A stretch of 64,000 nt of DNA from Azadirachta indica. Lineage: Eukaryota > Streptophyta > Magnoliopsida > Sapindales > Meliaceae. Below are positions 56,667 to 64,000 of the stretch, in pieces. A model generated the notes under the pieces. It was not told the origin of the DNA and did no database searches. It saw only the letters and a program-made list of their open reading frames with translations. Both the position numbers and the translations under genes were made by a program. Numbering within the stretch: position 1 is the stretch's first letter; every line of letters begins with the position of its first letter. The stretch is from contig CM040443.1 of NCBI GenBank assembly GCA_022749755.1, positions 1,589,191 to 1,653,190 of the forward strand. The letters are read 5' to 3'.

Positions 56667-59600
56667 CTAGCGTACAAAGGGAGTGAGTAGGTATTCAGCA
56701 TAGAATAACTGCGGATGCAATAATAACATTAAAAAGTCAGTTAGCCCGAAAATAAATAATGAATGAAAGGAAACTCACTTGAATTTACAAATATATATCT
56801 ATATATATATATCCACTTGCCTTCCAAATGAACATGTAAAATGAAGTTATTGATGCTTTACTGGAGAGATCCACGGATTGAGCTCGAAGCCACAGAAAGG
56901 AAGCAAGTGTGCTGTGTCCTAATATCTGCAAACAAAACAAAACAGAAAAATCTTCATAGGTAACGTAAGATAACAATATTCAGCCAGACACATATATAAA
57001 TATATTACAGCAGTTAATAATATTAATTCTTACGGTGACAATTCTGCTCAGCAGGAAAGAGGAAGAAGCTCCTACTGTAACAGCAGCTCCATATGCAATT
57101 AACAGCATTTGAACGCAAATCCAAAATACCTTTCCGGAGCAAAAAAATTTTTTGTAAGAGGTAGTTTTTTTTTTTTGTTTTTAAATATGAAATTTTGAAT
57201 TAATAGATGTAACATGCATTTATTCTCGTTTATTGATTCCTATTTACTTTTTGTTGTCCTAGGCTGACACTGAACGATTGAATTCCAAAATCTCTGTCGC
57301 CATCAACGTCAGGGATATCCTGTAAATAAAAGTTATAATTAAAAAGCTTGTGAGTGGCATTTTGTACACTCGAGTTGACTTGCTATTATTATTTTGGTTC
57401 CATTCTCGCGTACTTATTTTTTTTGTTTTTGTGAATATCCATTCTTAGGTACATTAATTTTGATTTATGAATTACCTTGAATAGCGCGATTACTGCGGAG
57501 AAGAAGCACATGAAGCCGGTTGCAAACATCAGTGATCTTGTAATTACTACAGGTGATCTACCAAGCACATATTTCTGCATGTATATATGGCACCACTTTC
57601 TCAAAGAAGGAAAACAAAAATGAAGGTTTTAAAAGGGTCAACAAATTTCAACGTTTCAGTAAATAACTAACTAGCTCTAGTTCAGTAAAAATATATCCCA
57701 CGGCATACATTTTAGCAGGTTGAGCTCTAGAAGATGAAGAGTTTGTGTATGTACCTGGATGTGCGTGAAGAAAGCAAGTTGAACTACAACTGCCCTCACA
57801 ATCAGGATGCAGCTTGCAGCAAGAAATGGATGTTTCTTCCATCTAAGAAAAGGGAGCTACAAGAGTGAGGAGAACCAATTAGACGATCTCTGATATTACA
57901 TTAATAAATCTTGTACAATAAAATTCGTAAGAAAGAAAAAAAAACAGATAAAATTCATCAAATAATCCAAAAACCGAGGTGAATTATCATAAGAACTTAC
58001 TTCGACGGAATATACAGTTCCAAGTAGAAAACTTATGAACAGGGCCATAAAAAGTGGCGGAGATCGAGATATAATTCCCATAATTAGACTCTGAAAAAGC
58101 ACAAGATCAAATTGATTACAAAAGAATACATTTATATATGCAAAGTAGGACAAAAAATTTTTTTGCCATTTTCTTACAATCAATAAAGACGTAGAAACAA
58201 TTGCTGCACCAGTTCTTATTGAGAAGTCGCCGGAAGCTAGGGGGAGATCAGGCTTGTTAACCTCAATTTAAACATGTCAAAACTGATTGATTAGCAAAAG
58301 AAACAAAAATCCTGACGCATAAAAGGACAAAATATTTTCAGCATGTGGTCTCAAAAACTTTTGTTTACATATATATTAATTGTTCAGGATTATTAACCTA
58401 ACATGCAACGAATGCTAGCTATATACCTTGTCTATTTCAACATCGTACAGCTGGTTTAAGCCCACCACGTATATGTTCATCAAAACTGAGGGCACCAAGG
58501 CCTGAAATATCAAGAATAATTAGTGTACCAGTACTATTTGTCTCGTAAATGCACCTTAATTACCTTCAATAATCCAATGAAAAAGGTGGGAGTCAAATCA
58601 GAGAGAGTTTCTACTGGAAGAAGAGAAACCGAGGTTATCCCTATAATCTGATAAGCAAAAATAGAGAAAAAAAGATTTCATATTTGTTAATCTATAAATT
58701 TCGCGTCATTATATAATTCTTCAAAAGAAAAGATACCAGCTAAAATTAACAAGAAACTTACTGTGCCAATCACAGTGTGAGGACGAGAAAAACGGAAGAG
58801 TGCATTGAAATTCCGAAGGAGAAAATCCTGAGAGCTCGTCGAATTCTTATCATCCTCAGATTTTGATGGATACTCATCTTGTAACGTGATAGGAACTCGG
58901 TACACTCTCTTGATCGAATTGTGTAAGCTTCTGTTGTTTAATAATCCTCCAGTACTGTTTGTGATTTTATCGGGTAAGGGAAATGAAATCCTTTTAGAAT
59001 ATTTGATAGAATTCTTCTGAAGACCTATGACGGAACCTGAAAATGGACAAAACAACACGTTATTCATCAGATGTAGATGTCAATTTTGGGCTGCCATGAT
59101 TATACTAGCTATCGTGTGTAAAGTAATAGCTAGTTCTCTAGTACATAGGTTTAATTTAAAGTGTAAAATTTGAATTTCATGTTTATACATTATAACATAT
59201 AATTAGTGTACTAGCACTAATAATCCCAGAAGTGAAGTATCCCTGAATGGTAAACATCCTAAAGAGGTATTATCAATAATTGACCTGATTAGCAAGATTC
59301 TATTTCTGTTCATGTATTCATTCCCCCTTCGATGTATAATATTTATCTTATTCTCACGAGGAGAATTCTATGCTCTCGAAAGCATTTAGGTTTTTGATTT
59401 CTTGATGATGATGATGATTTTAATCGCCTAAGTCTTATATATGGGCATGTGGACTACACTCTATGATTGATGCTACTTTATTTATAATGATAAATGCTTG
59501 ATAGATGTAAAGATGCATATTCGTGAACGAATATTGAATCTTCTGATGTCTCTCCAAGTGAAGAAAGAAAAAAGAATTGACATTGAACGCTCTATTTTCT

Positions 59601-61866
59601 AGAATTTTCCTATTAAATCGCCATAAAATTTGACTCGCTGCCGGATCACTAGGGAAAAACCTAAAAACCCAAGGGTGTATGACTTCAACCAGGTGAAACC
59701 TTCATAAGCTATCGTGCATTCAAAATGCACACCCTTTCTTGTCAATTTGCATAGATGGTAACCTAATTTAAATATTGTATAGAAAGTAAGATCAAAAGAT
59801 CAAGGATGTATTTCTTTAAAGAGGCAAAACCTCTATAGGTTATTATGAAGCAAATTCCCCTTTATCAGTTTGCACGGATGATATGCAAACCTAATCTCCA
59901 TCCCAAGCGAGGGAAAAGATGAAATGATCAAGGAAGTACGACTCTAAGGATGTAAAACCTTCATAAACTATTAGCTTTAAGAATGCACATCCCCCTTTCC
60001 ATTTTAGATGAATGGTATGTAAACTTATTTTAATCAAAAGTCAATAAGAGATGTCAACATACAGACTAAGGATGTAAATCAACAGCGATGAAAACTCCAA
60101 TAATCTTCATGTATCTCCAATTAACTCCAATAGACTCCACCAAATATGCTATTGAGCCTTGGAAATTCCACACCCCTCGTCGCTAGTTTTGTAGAGTCAT
60201 GCGAACTAAAATCTCCAAGCCAAGAGGGCACTATAGAAATCTCCAAAGCTTAGAGAGAGCTACCGAAATCTCAAAGCCCAGAGAAGGCTGCAAAAATCTC
60301 CAAGCTCAAAGAAAGTTACAAAAATCTCTAACCCTAGAGGGGGCAACACAGTTACAAAAATCTCCAAGCCCATGAGGAGCTAGAAATCTTCAAAGCTCTA
60401 AAAGAGCTACAGAAATCTTCAATTTCAAAGGGGACTACAGAAATCTCCAAATTCAAAGGGGATACAGAAATCTCTAAGCCCAATGGGGCTACAGTATTCT
60501 CTAAAGTTTAAAGGGCTAGAGACATCTCTAAGGCTATTGTGGCTACAAACATCATTAGGAGCTAAAGGAAATCTCCATGCTCAGGGTGGCCACAAACCAA
60601 GCCCGATGCAGCAATAAAAATCTCTTAAAGACCTCAAAGGAAATCTTCAAGCCCAGTAGGGCTACAAAATCTCCAAAGCTCGGAGGCAGCTAAAGAAATC
60701 TTTAATGCCTAGTGGGGCTACCGAAATCTCCTAAACTCAAAAGGAAGTTATCGAAATCTCCAAGCTCAATGGGGCTAAAGAAATCTCGAGGACGAAGAAA
60801 GGCTAAAAAATTTCCAACCTCAATGAGAGTTAAAGAAACCTCCGATGAATTACTCTTTAAAATCCAACTGAGAGTTAAGCGAATCTCCAGAATTGCATAA
60901 CTAAATAAAGCTAGTGCAAAATGCATATAGCTGAGTAACGTTTACGCACAATCTGAAGAATGAAGTATAATATCATCAATTTCTAGGGATTGTAATGACA
61001 ACAATATCGGAGAACAGTCACGAGCTCTAAATGCTAAATAAATACTGAGATGGAGATAAAAACTGCTTGCAAACGTGAAAAGCCAACTAGAGTAGGAAAA
61101 AGAAAATCATTGCCGAAACGTTGAATGACATACTCCAAGTTTGTCTACACATGCTTTCACCCTTTCTCATTCCCAGGTTCTACTTTCTGATATTTTCTCA
61201 TTTTCTGGAGCCTTAGAGCCTTGAAGGTGTCCTCTAAAAATTTCCTTTAAGATATCTAGAAATCTCTAACCTATCAAACCCAGGTGGTACATCCGAATGT
61301 AGTTTAATTTCCTACTACATCTTCTAATCAATTTATATGTTTGTACTTCTGAAGTAAGAAAGAAATCTTCTATATATATATATATATATATGCTATTTTT
61401 TATTATTAAAAAGAATAAAAAAGACTTATACTTCTTTTAGTTCCAATATCATTTTCTGAATTGAAATATATATGTCTATATATATATATATATATATCAT
61501 TGGTTTGACTGAAAACTGTAACGTTACATATTACAGTAACTAATCCCTTCAATAACTAACATATATCGTTTTTCTTTTTATGCATACCTAATATTCACAT
61601 ATATATGTAATATTATTTTTATATATTATCAAAAAATAATCTCGAGATAACAGGTATAAGAATATATCAAAAACTCACCGATTGTTTGGGTTCCTGAAGG
61701 TATTATTTTTCTCATCTTCAAACCATCTGTTAAAATTCAAAGAAAAAAATTTTAAAAAAAAATAGAATTTAAGAATGGGAATTATATATATCTTCAAGTT
61801 AAACATACCCCGTTCTGTGAGAAGAAATTTTGCGAAGAAGCTTGAGTATGAACAAGAATGAAGCAT
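56667..61866 (-). CDS. plastid aromatic prenyltransferase (UbiA family), 13 exons
   Basis: It transfers an isoprenoid chain to an aromatic acceptor. Exons on the minus strand: 61866-61809, 61726-61679, 59036-58762, 58647-58564, 58501-58427, 58252-58178, 58090-58001, 57856-57755, 57574-57476, 57319-57248, 57129-57034, 56925-56821, 56708-56667. Joined, they keep one frame of 406 residues plus stop. The serine-rich, basic N-terminus looks like a plastid transit peptide. The core opens at [10 protein letters not shown]. The first Mg/diphosphate motif is [10 protein letters not shown] (exon 5), followed by [10 protein letters not shown] (exon 6); the second motif is [11 protein letters not shown] (exon 10). 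Several hydrophobic segments fit a polytopic membrane enzyme. The end reads [13 protein letters not shown]. Structure matches homogentisate phytyltransferase relatives; in Citrus and legumes such enzymes also prenylate coumarins and flavonoids, so substrate is undecided. Intron 12 has a GC donor. Confidence 0.9.
59640..60045. repeat. three degenerate ~120-bp tandem units in intron 2
   Basis: Phrases such as GGTGAAACCTTCATAAGCTA, GGCAAAACCTCTATAGGTTA and GTAAAACCTTCATAAACTAT recur, each followed by a GCA...CCC(C)TTT...TTTGCA(T/C)(A/G)GATG... block. The units are unrelated to the prenyltransferase coding sequence. Confidence 0.65.
60200..60900. repeat. ~28-bp tandem repeat array in intron 2
   Basis: About 22 degenerate units of 27-29 bp with consensus near TACAGAAATCTCCAAGCCCA plus A-rich/GGGGC. 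Units differ by substitutions and a few longer insertions. Open frames crossing it on either strand are by-products of the repetition. Confidence 0.8.
61370..61500. repeat. (AT)n microsatellites in intron 2
   Basis: Two TA-alternating runs at about 61371-61392 and 61475-61497, close to exon 2. Confidence 0.75.
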
Positions 61867-62455
61867 GATCTTCTTCCGCTCCCTCTGATGTGTGTTTTAT
61901 TTGGGCAATGAGTGTTTAGTTCTGAATTAATTTGGCTGGAATTTAGAGAAATCTCAACTATTAATTTTTTTTAACTTAATTGCCTTGCCTTCCATCAAAG
62001 GAATAACTACCATTTAAAAGCGATCAATTATTATATATACTTTTCTTACGAGTTTAATTATAATTGAATCGTTGAATAATTTATCTGGATTTGAAAAATT
62101 TGAAACTGACAAACCCATGTAAGGAAATAAAACGAGTGCAGCAGCAGCTGGTTTTGCCAAATTTGGACTCTTGCGCAATTAAAACTCATGACGTTACTAA
62201 TTATGATATAAATTAAATTTTGTATTTCAACTTTATAAATAAATTAATGTTATTAATTCTAAATTTAATTCTAAAATTTCATCTCAAAGGATGTATCTCA
62301 TTTCATATCACTTTTTATCATTTTTAAAATAATTTATTACACTATTCACATTCTGCACACAACAGAAACGCAGCAACGCAAAACGCATATAACATGCCAA
62401 ATTATCACTAATTTAAATGCGTATAATATGTCAACTAAAATCAGTTGAACAATAA
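61867..62455. other. 5' flank of the prenyltransferase gene
   Basis: AT-rich. A TATA-like TATATATAATAATT lies at about 62025-62040 on the minus strand, about 165 bp upstream of the ATG. No gene seen. Confidence 0.4.
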
Positions 62456-62460
62456 CATCT

Positions 62461-63660
62461 CTAACCTCTTGAAAAACTACTTTTCAAGGATTGAGATTCA
62501 CTATGCTGGACTACGTAGTATAATCTAACACTCATTTTTTTAGGCCAAATACGAGATTTTGTATTTCTAACCTCAAACATAATGGGCATCGTCCTATTTT
62601 CTATAGGATCATGTATTTCAGTAACTACGTCTAAAGACATTATTAACGGATTCATCGAATTAATCAATCAGTACATCATCCTATATTAGATAGTTATTTC
62701 ATGACTCAAGGACATTAAATCTTCAAATACTTTCCTAAAGTATAAATCCTCAACACTATTATATGCTTTAAGTTTGGATCTATAATACTAACCATATATC
62801 CCGATTGTATTGTACCATAAACATCACCTAAAGCCAGGTTTGCATGGAATCCGCTAACTAAGACTTTTTCGAAGGATAACCACCTTCTATCTAGAAGAGC
62901 TATCCGAATAAGAATATCCAATTCTCTTCTAACCAAACATAAATGCATATTTGTACCACTCCGAATTGTATATAACTCAACTTTTCTGACCTTACTTGCC
63001 CTTAACAACTACAGAAATTTGTTTAAGCCGTTACTCATTTAAAAGAACAACTTCATCTTCTCTCGACTAAGACAATTCAACCTTGATCGATTGTTCATAT
63101 ATATCTTCAATTTTTTTTACTCAAAAGTTTCATTTTGACCTCCTTTCAAAAACTTCTTTAAGGGTTAACTTAAGAGTTACTCAAGTATCAAGACTTTTAG
63201 TGGTATCCGAATAATTAGTATTGGAACCAATTATTTGTTATCCAGATGAATCTCCAATATCTCTTATTGGAACCAATTTATCTTTATTTTCACTTTCATT
63301 TCTCATCATAAAAGTATATATTCTGAAATTCTCTAACCAAGACATTTTAGTTTCTTCCTCAGAAGTTTCTGTATCAGATTCCTCTGAATATTTCAAAATT
63401 AATTCATAGACAGATTCGTCATCAGAACTAATTTTGTATCCCCATACAGGTTCATATGCTGATGATAGCTTTTCATGTCGATTTCTAACAATCGAACACT
63501 CGTCTTCTTCCTCTTTTATCAAAATATTTATCAGCATAATGACCTTTCTTACACATATATATCCAGCAATGATTATAGTCTTTAATAAACTTACTAGATG
63601 GACACGTAACACAAAATTTACAAGTACCTCGTTCCTTTGCACTATTCCTTTCTCTAGTTT
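62461..63660 (-). pseudogene. relic with coat-protein-like and movement-protein-like parts
   Basis: Near 63540-63610 the minus strand encodes CKFCVTCPSSKF and, after a frame change, CKKGHYADKYF, a zinc-knuckle remnant whose last cysteine reads Tyr. An acidic stretch (YELILKYSEESDTETSEEE) follows. Further along, 62715-63008 reads SGTNMHLCLVRRELDILIRI, FHANLALGDVYGTIQSGYMV and SIIDPNLKHIIVL, similar in layout to 30K-type movement proteins found in pararetroviruses and some plant elements. 62461-62667 carries MFEVRNTKSRIWPKKMSVRL. The order coat-like then movement-like differs from the virus at 42-49 kb. No RT is present in the window. Many stops; identity tentative. Confidence 0.45.
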
Positions 63661-64000
63661 TTTTAATTAACCTATATTATTCTATTTTTAATAAAATGAG
63701 ATTTTATTAAATATGTGGTAATTATTTAGGCCAATATTAATACAACTAGGTTATTCTAAATTGTTAGACCCAATTAGATTGGAATAATTTATAAACCTAT
63801 GCCCAATTAGATTGAACTCTATTAACGTAAATAATTAATCAAAATAGGATTAAATTCTATATATCTAGTAATTATTAGTATAGATATAAATAATTCACTA
63901 AGGCTATAAAATCTAAGATGTTTAATAATTAAAAACACATAGTTTTTAAAAATGATGAGTGAGAGAGAGATATATAACAATATACCCACAGTCTCTTTTG
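63661..64000. other. AT-rich end of window, no gene seen
   Basis: A-rich and T-rich sequence with a short (GA)n run at about 63958-63970. Confidence 0.4.

Noticed and set aside
60702..60926. Open frames in the intron 2 repeat array
   Set aside because: They follow the ~28-bp periodicity and lie inside an intron.
1..64000. CRISPR arrays, bacterial operons, tRNA or rRNA genes
   Set aside because: The window is plant nuclear DNA; no spaced repeats of CRISPR type and no recognisable tRNA or rRNA were seen by eye. A tRNAscan run would settle tRNAs.

Overview
This is a window of plant nuclear DNA from a eudicot. The evidence is AT-rich sequence, GT-AG introns, plant-only gene families (8-cysteine defensin, pectin methylesterase/invertase inhibitors, a plastid-type UbiA prenyltransferase), plant LTR retrotransposons and an endogenous plant pararetrovirus. 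Citrus or a relative is my best guess from the gene types; this is inference, not proof.

Left third (1-30.3 kb): nested, decayed transposable elements. A Ty3/gypsy pol fragment (1-542, resuming at 9159) is split by an Athila-like LTR retrotransposon (543-9158) with 1.4-kb LTRs, a 5-bp target duplication (ATACT) and a tRNA-Asp-type primer site. That element has lost RT, RNase H and most of integrase. It carries an intronless relic of a host LOG (cytokinin-activating phosphoribohydrolase) gene and an unidentified ORF. From 10.5 to 20.6 kb lies a minus-strand L1-type LINE interrupted by a complete but dead Ty1/copia element (14265-19160). A second copia fragment (23.46-26.3 kb) is interrupted by an LTR-like insertion. 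A minus-strand Ty3/gypsy element (26.9-30.33 kb) is of the same family as the fragment at position 1.

Middle (30.3-41.8 kb): a small host-gene neighbourhood on the minus strand. It holds an intact PMEI/invertase-inhibitor gene (33207-33803), an intact two-exon defensin (36438-36757), an orphan first exon of a second defensin (33002-33065), a frameshifted PMEI (39445-40001) and a truncated PMEI tail (40456-40660). A ~1.05-kb segment carrying copia gag/protease remains occurs twice (36.93-38.0 and 40.66-41.71 kb).

41.88-54.02 kb: an endogenous caulimovirid. What looks like one full genome equivalent lies on the minus strand (about 42160-49575), opening at the tRNA-Met primer site. It is joined head-on to a ~4.1-kb partial copy on the plus strand. 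The whole inverted pair is flanked by ~280-bp direct repeats of non-viral DNA. All viral frames are broken.

Right (54-64 kb): intergenic repeats, then an apparently intact 13-exon aromatic UbiA prenyltransferase gene on the minus strand (56667-61866; 406 residues predicted). It has a GC-AG intron and tandem arrays in its large second intron. A further decayed relic with coat-protein-like and movement-protein-like stretches follows at 62.46-63.66 kb. The intact host genes I can support are three: the PMEI, the defensin and the prenyltransferase.
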